This document shows, piece by piece, positions 35,501 to 47,500 of a stretch of 64,000 nucleotides of DNA (its first letter is position 1; each line of letters starts with the position of its first letter). The notes under the pieces were generated by a model. That model saw only the letters and a list, made by a program, of their open reading frames with translations, was not told where the DNA came from and made no database searches. Origin of the DNA: Emydura subglobosa (Eukaryota; Chordata; Testudines; Chelidae); contig ML679961.1 of NCBI GenBank assembly GCA_007922225.1, forward strand, positions 9,831,776 through 9,895,775. Reading direction: 5' to 3'. Position numbers and translations under genes: made by a program.

Positions 35501-38500
35501 GCTTTAAAAAATAATTTGTGGTATTCATTTTAGTTCCAGCAACTTCGCGAGCAGATGGAGGCTGAGATAGGCCACCTGAAGCAGGAAAATAGTATCCTGA
35601 GAGATGCTGTCAGTACTTCTACCAACCAAATGGAAAGCAAGTATGTTCAGAAGTTCAGTGCCTCTGAGCCATCAGATTTTTTTAAACGTATGAAGGCTTT
35701 CTCTGGAGATAGCAGTCCTGGCCACGTTTTTAGGTGTTCTGCTAACTGAGTGGTGTATTATGCTGACGTAGTCTCCACAGCTTTATATATATATACACAC
35801 ACTTTATTATGCACTTTATTATACTGGTATATAACTATATTCTTAGGATGCATGTTCTGATACTCAGTGAGTTAGCCCTGGTCTGCACTTACCTGGCGAT
35901 TCGGCAGCAGTCGATGGGAGTTACGTAAGCTACACAGAGTAACTCACGTAACTCCCGTCCACTGCTGTGCTTCCCTTCTGCGTGTCGTCTTTGCCGCGCC
36001 GCGCCGATGGGAACCGATGCAGCGCTACGCCACTTGAGGGGGTGGATTAATACCGTTGACTTCCTGATCTACACTGACCGCTCAATCGATCCAGAAAGAT
36101 TGATCTGACGGCGGTGACTTTGCTGCTGTCAGTATAGACATACCCCTAGGTACTTAGGCCAAGATCTTCAAGTGATTATTGGCTTTGGATGCCTCAATTT
36201 GAGACCCATTGGTTTTTCAGTAGGTAGGCGCTCGGTACTTTCTGAAGAGCAGGCCCTGTTAAAGTTTCTTAAGTTGGGCGCCTAAATACCTAGTCACTTC
36301 TCACAATCTTGGCCATAAATCCCTGATCATCCCTCAGAATATAGCCCAGGTCAGATGATAACTGCAGTTGTCCATCTTTCTCTACCAGTTTGTGTACTGT
36401 AGTACTGTAGTCAACAGTGCCCCATCCTCATGACCTTAATGGCCTGTGAATAGGCTACTTCCCCAAGGGGCTAGGAAATGCCTGTCATCTGTACTTGGTG
36501 CTCTGCCGTGTTGGCTTACTTCAATGAAGGGTTAGCATGGCTTGTTGAGTCTGGATTTCTTAACATACATAATTGAATGGAAGCAAGGGTTTAAATTGAC
36601 AAAAGCAAAGACAATTAGAGTTAATGCTGTCACTTCACTGGGCTTCTTTTATAACTGGGGACTCTTCATCTCAGTGACATAAGAGTAATCTGTTAATGTT
36701 CAAAATGTTGGAGACCCTCTAATGGAAGGAAGTATAGAAGTGTCAATATGTCTGACAGAAATTATATAACCATGAGGCCTCAGCAGAAGTATTGATCTTG
36801 AAGCCTGAAATATTTTAAGATTTAAATCACTTTTACAAAAATAAACATTTGTGTAAATGATGCATATAATGGGTGGCAATAGGATCTTTATCTGTTGATT
36901 ATTTCAGAAGAGGGACAAGCAAAGTCATTCAGGGTTTCATAAGTGACTCCTAGTGCTTCTGAGCCAACAAAGAGGGTTAGTTTGTGCTGTTGTAGCACTC
37001 TGAGATAGCAATAAGAATAGAATCAGGGCTCTGTTGTGTTAAGTGGTGTCCAGAGACCCAGCTGTAATTGACAAGTAACAAACATTATTGCTTACTATGT
37101 GTAATTTTGTACCCATTCTGAAATGCTAAATACTTCTGTTACCTTCTGAGAGTCAATTGGTATCACACTGTATGTTTTTGACTTGATATTGATATTTGAA
37201 TGTCTACTGATATTTCATTGATTTGATCCTTGTAATCTCAAGCAATTACAATTCATGTGATGAAAAATCAGTCATTCTTATTTCTTTAGGCAGTCTAGTG
37301 AACTGAACAAATTGCGTCAGGATTGTGCTAGACTTATGAATGAACTGACCGAGAAGAACAATAAATTGCAACAGGAGGAACTCCAAAAGAAGAATACAGA
37401 GCAAACAATTGGTCAGCTAAAGGTGACTTCAGTTTTTTATCTCTGCAATTATGCTATGTCTTTTAAAAGAGCCTGAGATACTTTTGAGTGGGGAAATCTG
37501 CCTTCTGATACTTTGTTTAGGATATATGAGAAATTTGAGAAGAAATCTTGCTAAAATACCTGAAATATATAGCCTATAGGCCTACACATTAGCACTGTAT
37601 TTACTTGATAAAAATGGAAAATTGCATTTGGCAGAAAATAAACAAGCCTAGCATTTGATGCTTCCTTTTTCTAGGTGAACTTTGACTGTTTTGCACTTTT
37701 TAGAAATTGTGAACGCTCGTATTTGGTAAAAATGACTTCTACAGAAGAATGTTTTTTTAAAAGAAACTTGTGTAACTTAAATCTCTGAACATACTTGAAT
37801 GGTCAAAAAATTGTGAATGGAATATGGTAGTATCCTATAGTAACTTACATAGGTAGCATTGCCCCAATACGCGTTTCAAATTATATGTAATTTTATTCTT
37901 GTGGCTGGAGTAGCTTGTTCAAATATATATAGATAGATAGAATGACCTTGGATGTGCCTCTTTCCCCCATTCCTTCTCTTTGATAGAAGAGAGGGTACAT
38001 CTCTTCTTCCTCTGGGAGATACATTTAAAAAAAAGTCTGTCAAAAGGGAATTCAAAGTTTCTATTTGTTACTAAAAGAAAATCAATTTGCAGTGAAAGAA
38101 CCCATGAATCTCTTCTGTTGGAGGCATCTACAACTGAACCAAATTTTGGATAGCAAATGCAGATTTACACAAGACCTGGCAATTTTTGATTCAGATACTC
38201 CTTGAACTTGAGGAGTGACATTTCCCCTGTTGGTTGTAGAAACCTGTCTGCTAAAGACTTGGGGTTTGGATTCTTCCACTGTTGAAATAGAGGGGATTGG
38301 CTTAGGCTGAGGCTAATTGAGTGCTGAATTGAATGCTCCAGTGTGGCCTTGCTGTGTTTGAAAGGGAGGGGTGTGTTCTACCTTATATTGGATAGAAGTT
38401 TAGGAACATTCTTGGTCTACACTGGAAACTTACACTGGTGTAGCTATGTCTCTCAGGAGTGTGAAAAATCCGCACCCCTGAGAGATATAGCTAAGCCAAC

Positions 38501-41500
38501 TTAACCCCGGAAGTAGACAGCCCTAAATTGACAGGAGGACTAACTACAGCAAAGGGAAAAGCCCTCCTGTTTCTGTAATGAGTGTCGTCTACACTGAAGT
38601 GCTGCAGCTGTGCTGCTGTAGCTTTTTAAGTGTAGACATAGGCTAGAAAGTAGAGATGCGCTCAGTTAAATAGATCACGGAGACAATTTGAAAGCTGACA
38701 CATTTTTCCTCTCTTCCCAACTCCCACTTTCAACTTTAAGGTCCAACAGCAGGAAGCGGAGAGGAGATGGGAGGAAATCCAGGCCTATCTCAGGAAAAGG
38801 ATAGCAGAGCATGAAGCAGCACAGCAAGGTGTGGAAAATGTGGTGTTTTCTATTACTACCAACGAGAGCTGTCCCCCTTTCCTGTATGTAAAAAGGATAT
38901 TCTTGGAATATGGGGCAAATAACAGCATGAGCTGTAGAAGGTTTAAAGCATATTATCAATGTACTCACTACCTCCTCCCGCTGACACCCCCTTGAAATGC
39001 GTTATATTCCTGAGGTATCTGACATGGGTTGTTTTCAGTGTGAAGGGTTAAGTTTGAAACTATTCCTGTGCTTGCTTAAATAAAAGCTGTCTTTTACTCA
39101 GTTTTCTATTACACATTTTTAAATATTTCATTTCATTACAACCTTGATGTTTCTGTTGCAGACATGCAGAATAAGGTTGTGACCAAAGACAGTGAAATCC
39201 AGAGCCTACATAGTAAACTTACAGATACAATAGTGTCCAAACAACAGCTGGAGCAAAGGATGTTGCAGTTAATGGAGGCTGAACAAAAAAGGGTCACTAC
39301 GGAGGAATCTGTGCAACTGCAGGTGCAGGTACTGCTTTCATAGCTGAAGGTCTTTCATCATGCTTGAATGGTATCACTGTGTGTTCGTTTTAAAAAAGCT
39401 TTACAGCTGAATGCAAGAATGAATGCACTTTATTCCAATGGTCAGCTGGCATCCTGTAAAATGAGACACTGGTGCTGTATTGGTTTCAAGCAAACTGGCT
39501 TATGCTGTGTGGGCATATGGAGTGGAGGGGCAGGGAATGTTCTCTTGTGGCACGTACTGTGTTGTATTCCTTGCTATTCTTGACTTTACTACCAATAAGG
39601 TAGATAATTGTAATTGGAAAAATAGTGTCCTCCAATTAATGTGCATTCAAGTGGAAATTCCTAACATGGAGCTTTAAAACATTGTGGTTAATAAGAGCTA
39701 AAAAAATGCTCCTTGAACATATACGTTGGTTTTTCTTTTTGTGTTCTCTCTGCACAAGGAGCTGATGGAGCAGAAGGAGGCTTTGAAAGCTCAGCTTCAG
39801 AAGTTTCATTCCCAAATGGCAGCCCAGGTACAGCATGTTCTAAAGACTACATTTTATATTGCAGTCTGAACTGGGAAATGTTCTTTCAAAAACTAGTTAA
39901 ACCAACTTGTGTTATTTGAACCTAGATATGGTACACTGAATGTAGACAGTTGCTCTTTCAGCCATAGTGTGTGATGAAATATACCATAGAAACAGTGTCT
40001 ACAACATGAAGTGGTGTTGCATAATTTCTTAAATCCAATGACACTTTCTGTGGGGAGACTCAATAGATGACTCACAATAACTCAGTGTTTGTTTAAATAG
40101 TCTGTACAATGTCATTAAATACTGTACATCAGATTTTAGTACCTCAGTAGAGGCCCCAGTTTTATCCAAATACTTCCTGGCTTCTGGGTTGTAGGCATTG
40201 AGAAGTTGACTCTCTACACTGCCAATTTGTAGAAATCAGCTGGCTTAGAAAAGCCCATTTTAACTTTGCCTGCTTTAACGCAGGCACAAATGGAACAAGT
40301 AAAGAGATTCAGAACTCCCTGGCCGTGTACAGCTGAGTATCGATTTTTTGAGTCATACATGGATGTATTTGCCATCCGTTCATAGAGTCTAAGGCCAGCA
40401 GAGACCCCAGTGAGCATCTGACCTGACCACCTGGATAACAGGCCATAGGGTTTCACTGAAATAATTGCTCTTTGAACTAGAACCTGTCTTTTAGGAAAAC
40501 ATCCCATCTTGATTTAAAAATTGAGTGATTGAGAATCCTCTGCAACCTTTGGTATGTTGTTCCAATGGTTATTTGCCCTCACTATCAAAAATGTGTGCGT
40601 TTATATCCTGCATGAATTTGTCCAGCTTCAGCCTCCAGCCAAGCAGAAGCTAGAGCCCTGCAAATCTGTGGATATCTGCATCCGTGGATGGGGACAGGGA
40701 TATCCACAGACAATTTCTTGAGGATCGCGGTCAGATGGCCACAGAGGTCGGGACCTCTGTGACTTCTGAGACAGGGCTGGAGCAGCTCCCAGCTGGTGTG
40801 CAGCAAACAGCTGATGGGCTGTTGGCAGGGCTCAACAGCTGTTAGGTGGGGGGGTGGGGCTCAATGCAGGGGTGCGTGTGGTTAAGTCTAAAAGAGGGAG
40901 GGCGGATTGAGGGTTGGGTAAAAGTTTATTCCTGAGGATGCGGATCGGATGTCGATCCACATATTTGTATGCGTGAAGGGCTCTACACGTGACCTGAACA
41001 AACTGAAGACCGCATTATGATCTGGCACATGAATAAGGACATCGTGGCAGGTTTGGTTGGTTATTTTGAGGGAGAGGGGCTGTAGTGTTGGATGTCTGTC
41101 TACTCCCAAGGGATTCACTGCAGTGGCTTGTGCTGAGGTTGCCTGGGAGATTACCAGAGAGCTGTTGGCTCACATTCATCATCTTCCTGATGCTGTCTCG
41201 TAGGAGTGGGGAAACCTGTGTTGAGGGTGGGTGATGGTATTTCTGTGTGTTACCAGGATTTTGGGGGGGGAAACTGGATGAGAAGAATCTATGGCGCCAA
41301 GGCACAAAATTGTAAGAACCTCCACAATTACAGGTCCACATTGCATGTCTGCAGTACAAATCCATCCAACTGCATACGAAGCATCTCCCAAAGCCTGGAA
41401 TCTGTTTAACTGTCACAGTGATGACCAGCATGACCACTCTGGGGTGTGACTATCGGAGAGCAGACAGTGCAATTCACTTGTGTCTCTGAACTGAGAAATG

Positions 41501-44500
41501 GCCTGGCTGGAGGTCCGGTTACCAAAGATTCATCAGTGTTTGCTAGGAGAAAAAGCCGCCTGCTCGCTTTGTACTGTTCCATTTCTACATCGTGTCTGTC
41601 AAAACCTTTCTTAGTATAGCAATTGATGCACTGTGCAGTGCTTTTATTCCTAGAGCAGCCTGACACTAATAGCTCCTATTTTAGTGTGTCTGTTAGTGGG
41701 TGATGGCTAGAGTGGAGTCTACCAACGGTTCCTTGCCTCTTGGGCCAGTGTGGGCAGGGACTTGGAAATAGTATAAACACACCCTAATGTTCTTTGGCCA
41801 GGAAACATTGAGTATTGGCCTGTGCCAGTTTCAAACATCTCTAAACAAGTCCAGCAAATGCTATTTCTGAGCCAGTTTGAAAAAGGACTTCTTAGTCTTT
41901 GATTTTACATTCAGCAATTTTTTTTCTTTGCAGACCTCTGCTTCAGTCCTGGCAGAAGAGCTACAGAAAGTGTAAGCATTCCTTCTTCCAGCTGTTTATG
42001 AAGAAGTTGCTAGCTTTGTTGCCTGCTCAATATGTAGAAACTCTTAACTCGTGCTCAGCACAGACGAGAGATTTGTGAAGGAAACGCCGTCACTCAAGTG
42101 TTTTACTTTCCATTGTGTGTAATCCTCTTGGAAGCTGTGAAACTTCTTCCTACGGATATCCCCTCCCCATCCCAGACTTGGAATGCATTGTGTATGGCTG
42201 TGTTTGCTGTGCAGGAGTGAGAGCTGCCCGTTTGTTGACGTCTGAGTGTATGGATCGGTGAAGTTAGTACAGCCTCTAAAGCAGACCTCCAGCGAACTTG
42301 TCCTGTTGGGGGGAGAAAGGAGTTGTTATGATGCACCAGGCTTGGTGCACGTTTTGTAAACTCTTGGAAAGCATGAGAGGATTTAAAACAAAAATGAAAA
42401 CCTCTTTGTCCAGAACACTCTGCCAACAGGAATAATTTTACAGGCCTGATTTTGTGCTGCATATTCCTCCTTTATGTGTAGCCTAATGCTATACTTGCAT
42501 TTCTGTCTAAAAGGCCTTGCTGCAAATTACTTGTATCTCTTTTTTTGTACAGAATTGCAGAAAAGGACAAACAGATGAAGCAGGTGGAGGACTCGTTAGT
42601 CAATGAACATGCTAATCTAACCAGCAAGGAAGAGGAGCTCAAGGTATAGGAAAGGCCTATATTGAAGGAAACTGAATGTAACGAGCTTGCTCTGTAGTCA
42701 GAAGCTATGATTTATGAATTGAAACCCACAAAGCTAATGCCTTGCTTTCTCCCATTCGTGTTCCTGTGAGCACCAATGGTCTGTTTGCACAGATCTTTTG
42801 GTGGGACTGGGGCCCAAGTTCACTGCAGGTGTAACCTTTGGGTGAGCTAGAGTTTACTTCACTGCCCTTCTCCACTGCTTTTAAAAAAAAAAACAAACCT
42901 CCCATAGAAATGCAAATGGCGACCCAGAATTCAGTTACTGAGGATTTTAAGCAAGGATTGCACTGGGTCAACCTCCCCACAATCAAGTCCGAAAAGAACA
43001 AAAGGTATAAACTTAATTCTGAAGTACCAACTTTATAAAAATCTTATGCTAAGGAAACAATAACTACAGTATAATGTGGCTACTTTGTAATCCACATAGA
43101 ATCATAGAATATTAGGGTTAGAAGGGACCTCAGGAGGTCATCTAGTCCAACTCGCTGCTCAAAGCAGGACCAACCCCAACTAAATCATCCCAGCCAGGGC
43201 TTTGTCAAACTGGGCCTTAACAACCTCTACAGATGGAGATTCCATCACCTCCCTAGATAACCCATTCCAGTGCTTCACCACCCTCGCTAAAAAAGTTTTC
43301 CCTAATATCTAACCTAGACCTCCCTCACTGCAACTTGAGACCGTTGCTCCTTGTTCTGTCATCTGCCACCACTGAGAACAGCCTAGCTCCACCTTCCCTG
43401 GAAACCCCCCTTCAGATAGTTGAAGGCTGCTATCAAATCCCCTCTCCCCCACTTGTCTCTTCTGCAGACTAAATAATTCCAGTTCCCTCAGCCTCTCCTC
43501 ATAGGCCAGGACCTCCCCTGCTTGCCACAAGTTTTCAAAGATAATGGCCAATGGCTCTGCAATCACATCAGCCAACTCCCTCAGCACCCTCAGATGCATT
43601 GTGTATGGGCCTATGGACTTGTGCATGTCCAGCCTTTCTAAATAGTCCCGAACCTGTTCTTTCAGCACTGAGGGCTGCTCACCTCTTCCCCATTCTGTGC
43701 TGCCCAGCCCAGTGCAGTAGTCTGGGAGCTGACCTTGTCTGTGAAAACAGAGGCAAAAAAACCATTGAGTACTTCAGCTTCTTCCACATCATCTGGCACT
43801 AGGTTGCCTCCCCCATTCAGTAATGGGCCCACACTTTCCCTGACCTTCTTGTTGCTAACATACCTGATCATACATTATCTTCACAGTTATACAGAAACAT
43901 AAAGAAAACAAGTTAAATCTAAACAGGGCTGTCCCCACAGAAACGCCTTAGTTCGCCTGGGTCTGTTAGTCTGTGATCACTAAAATCTAGTGTCTGCTGA
44001 GTTCAAAAGCACTGTTCTTTCTTCCACTTGGTTGTAGAAACCTCCAGCTGGAATCCATGCAGACTCCTCCTCCTCCTCCTCTGCTGAAATCACTGTTAAC
44101 CAGTCAGCTGACTAATTAACCAACCACTCAATTTAAGTGTATACATTAGGGGGAAAAAGCCCTGCTGCAAAATGCTTCAGAGTTAGGGAAAACAGTCTGC
44201 TTTCTGCTCCTGTGCTCAGCTTCTCCCAGGGCACATGGTCTTTTGCAACGCACCTGCCCTGACTACTTGCCCTCATGGAGTCTGATGTCTGAGTCCAGCA
44301 GCAACAGGGAACCTATTGAGCATGCCCCAAACTGCCACATCCACTTCCAGAAACTTCAGGTTGTGGAGTGCCTGCCGGTTGTGCATCGGCCTGCCAACAG
44401 TGACGCAAACCCAACTCATATGTACCCCCTCCTCATAGATCTCTTAAAGAGAGAGCTCCTTATTAGGCATGCGGGTTACACAGGCAGATGAACTTCAAGG

Positions 44501-47500
44501 GAGTCGGAGGTTATCTTGGTGTTAACGTCAGGCTCTTAGCAAAAGATTGAGTGAAATATTTACACTGAAGAATATGGAATGACTTGAAATAGTGTCTTTA
44601 AAAAGCATATGAATTCATCTCTTTTCTCCGTAGGTTGTACAAGCTATGAATTTATCCCTAAAAGCGGAAATGCAAAAGTTACAGGCTCTGACAAATGAAC
44701 AGGTAAAATAACCATGTTTAACTCATGAAGTGCTAGATTCTGCCTCACATACATCTGAGTGGTACCTTACTTTGTGAGTAGCCCTATTGATTTCACTGAA
44801 ATTACTCTTGGATTAGGGTAGAAGCATGAAGGCTACAGATCTGGGCTAATTTGTGATGAATTTTGAGAACCCTAACATCTTAGGAATCTTTTTAAAACAG
44901 CCCTGCTTATTTAACATCCCAATCACTGGAGCAAACAGCTTTAATTTGCTGTTCATACGGATTCGTTTAAATTTTCAAACGTGTTCCTCGAGGAGGCTAT
45001 GCCCACAATTGTCGATACAGATACCATGATTCCACGTGCAGTCAGGACAAGCATCTAAAATAATCACATGCACACTCTTTCCCAGGTGCAATTCTAAAAA
45101 ACTGGCCCTTTGCGTTTCAGCCCTGTGGGCAGGTATTTAAAATACTTGAAAGCGCTTTACTTCATCATAGCGAGTGCCGGATATCTGAGAGCACCAATGC
45201 AGAGTGCCCGTTGTTAAATGCATAACGTGGAAGATATGAGCTTGCAGCCATTAAAAATGAGTAAAGATAACATTACTCCTTCACTTAGGTTGGAGACTGA
45301 TATAACGAAAGAATCAGGGAAATGGCTTATTGGGGAATGTGGGGTTGATTGAATCTTGTGATGTAATATGTTACGACTGTGCTAATCCTCTTTATATCTA
45401 GGCTGCTGCTGCACATGAGATGGAGAGGATGCAGAAAAGGTAGATTAAATAAAATAAATCCAACCAGCTTTTGGTAAACAGTTTTTGTAGGTCTTTGTTT
45501 ATACCTTATTTGAACTGAATGGATGCTTTTTGTAAGACAATGGAAGAGGGGGGAGCGTTTTTAACTGTGTAATTTACTGTCACAGTACTCATATTAAAGA
45601 TGACAAAATAAGAGCACTTGAGGAGCAGCTACAAGGACAACTTGCCCAGGTTTTGAACACAAGGGAAGAATTTAAGGTACCATACTCTATGTATTATGCT
45701 TATTTGTAACATTTTCTAGGTGTCTGAAAGGTTCTGTAACAGTGTTAACAACTGCACTGATTTGCAGAGTGGGGCTATGTATTTTCAGCTGTTCAGCCTG
45801 TAAATAGGAATATGTGATATTGCTGGCATCCTTTCAGGATGTTACTGTAGCAGCAGCAAGCTATGCAACTGAGTACGTTTGTGCTTAAAATCCAGACTGT
45901 CTCTAAATAGTTAATGAAATCTCTGAAATGGCAAGATGCTCATTAATAATTACGACCGTTTTTCTGCATTTCATATTTGAAATGTGTCCTTCCTGCTGTT
46001 GGTTCATACATGGCTTGGATTATCATGTTGCTATTGATCGGATTATGACATTTCTTAAAATCTAAATAAATGTAAAAATATCTGATTTTTAACTTAAAAC
46101 TTGTCATCTGTAATATGGCAGCTAAGCGATTGATTAAAGTTACAGCTCTGCCAATGTTTGAACTCCTTTGTGTAGAGTTGTTTGTTTCTGTATCATGTAC
46201 AGACAAGAGCAAACAGTGCAAAAAAACAAAACAAAACCCACCACAAAATCCCCACCCAAACAGCCTCACTTCAAGATGTAGACCCTTATAAGCAAGGCCT
46301 GCTTCCCATGAAGGGATTTGATGCCTTCTTCCTAAAGATAGTTTGTTCAGCACAGATGGGATCGTGCTTTTGCTTCTCTTCCCAAACAAGATGAGTTTTG
46401 CTGTGAGCTGAGACATGACCACCTAGTGTATCCCATAAAGGATGTAACAGTGCTGGGCATTGTAGTTCTTTGCATCAGAGAGGAAAGACAAAAATGGGTT
46501 GAGTAATCTAGTCCAAAATGGATTTTACAAAATTGACATGGTGCTAATAAGTAGTTTGCTGCAGGCGGAGAGGATAGATTTCACTACGTTGTGTAGTGGG
46601 TACAGAGTGATTCGAATATCTCAGGATGAGGACATTTGCTTTTGGCTATCTGGGGACAAGAATCTTAATGTTCTGAGGAAGCAAGAAAGAGGAAAAAGCA
46701 ACTTTTTTTACAGTCTTGGTTCTATGCTACTGTATTGATTTTTTTTTTAAAAAAAAAAAAAAGTACTTCCCTACTTATGATTCATTACGTGGTTAATCTT
46801 ACAAAACAAAGTAATTTGAGTGTGCTGTTCTGAATTGATGGCTTGCTATCTCATCAAATTTCCTTCCAGATTCTGAAGGAACAAAACAAAGCTTTGCAAT
46901 CGGAAGTTCAAAACCTGCATGCTCTCTTGTCCGAGCAGGTATAGTCAATATTTATGTGTGTCTTATTAAATAGCCAGTGTTGTTTCTCTTTTAAAGAGTA
47001 CTACTTCTGAACCAGGGTCCCTTGGTGAGCTAGTTGAAAACTCGGCTGTCCTGGCCATTGCTTTTGGAGCTCTGGTTTCACTGCTGCAAGATGGAAGGTC
47101 CTTTGTGGGCCTAACCTGATGTTTGAGCAGCAGCTTTCTGTCAAAACGCTGGATATCAAGAATCCAATAGTGATCATCAGGAGGCCAGTATTGAGTCAAA
47201 AGCCTGGGAACAGATTGCCCAAGCTGCTGACGAGTCAATCTCATTGGTTAAATATAACTTGGTGAGCCATGCTACGCCCTCCCCCACTATGATGTGTCAA
47301 GACAGAGGACATCACTTTCCTTTTGTCTGTTTGCCACCGATTATCCCAGCAGCCAACAGGGCCACTTGGAGATCAGAGACATCTAGGTTCAAAATCCCTG
47401 CGGATTGTTCTTCATTTGGATTTTGGTGCTTCCTGATGTGTTTTCTCCTCTCCTTGTATAAAAGCTTTTCCTTCCTCAGGGGTCCTGATGGCTTCTCAGA

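Larger units (their letters stand above)
35641..37289. other. KTN1 intron between exons 7 and 8
   Basis: Contains the two elements below and a short TA/CA run at about 35784-35800. Sequence after 36315 is unrecognised. Confidence 0.6.
38829..40375. other. Introns around exons 10 and 11
   Basis: Short introns (333 and 430 nt) and the start of the next one. No repeats recognised apart from exons. Confidence 0.5.
44703..46869. other. Introns around exons 15 and 16
   Basis: No repeats recognised. The A/T run at about 46738-46763 is a simple repeat. Minus-strand open frame at 45943-46422 has no known similarity. Confidence 0.45.

Noticed and set aside
41015..41437. Minus-strand open frame of 140 codons
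   Set aside because: No recognisable domain and no splice context; another minus-strand frame overlaps it, as expected by chance.
45943..46422. Minus-strand open frame of 159 codons
   Set aside because: No known motif, low-complexity and hydrophobic pieces, within the intron between exons 16 and 17; length is compatible with chance in AT-moderate DNA.
46738..46763. T/A homopolymer run as the tail of a processed pseudogene
   Set aside because: No upstream gene-like sequence and no flanking direct repeats seen.
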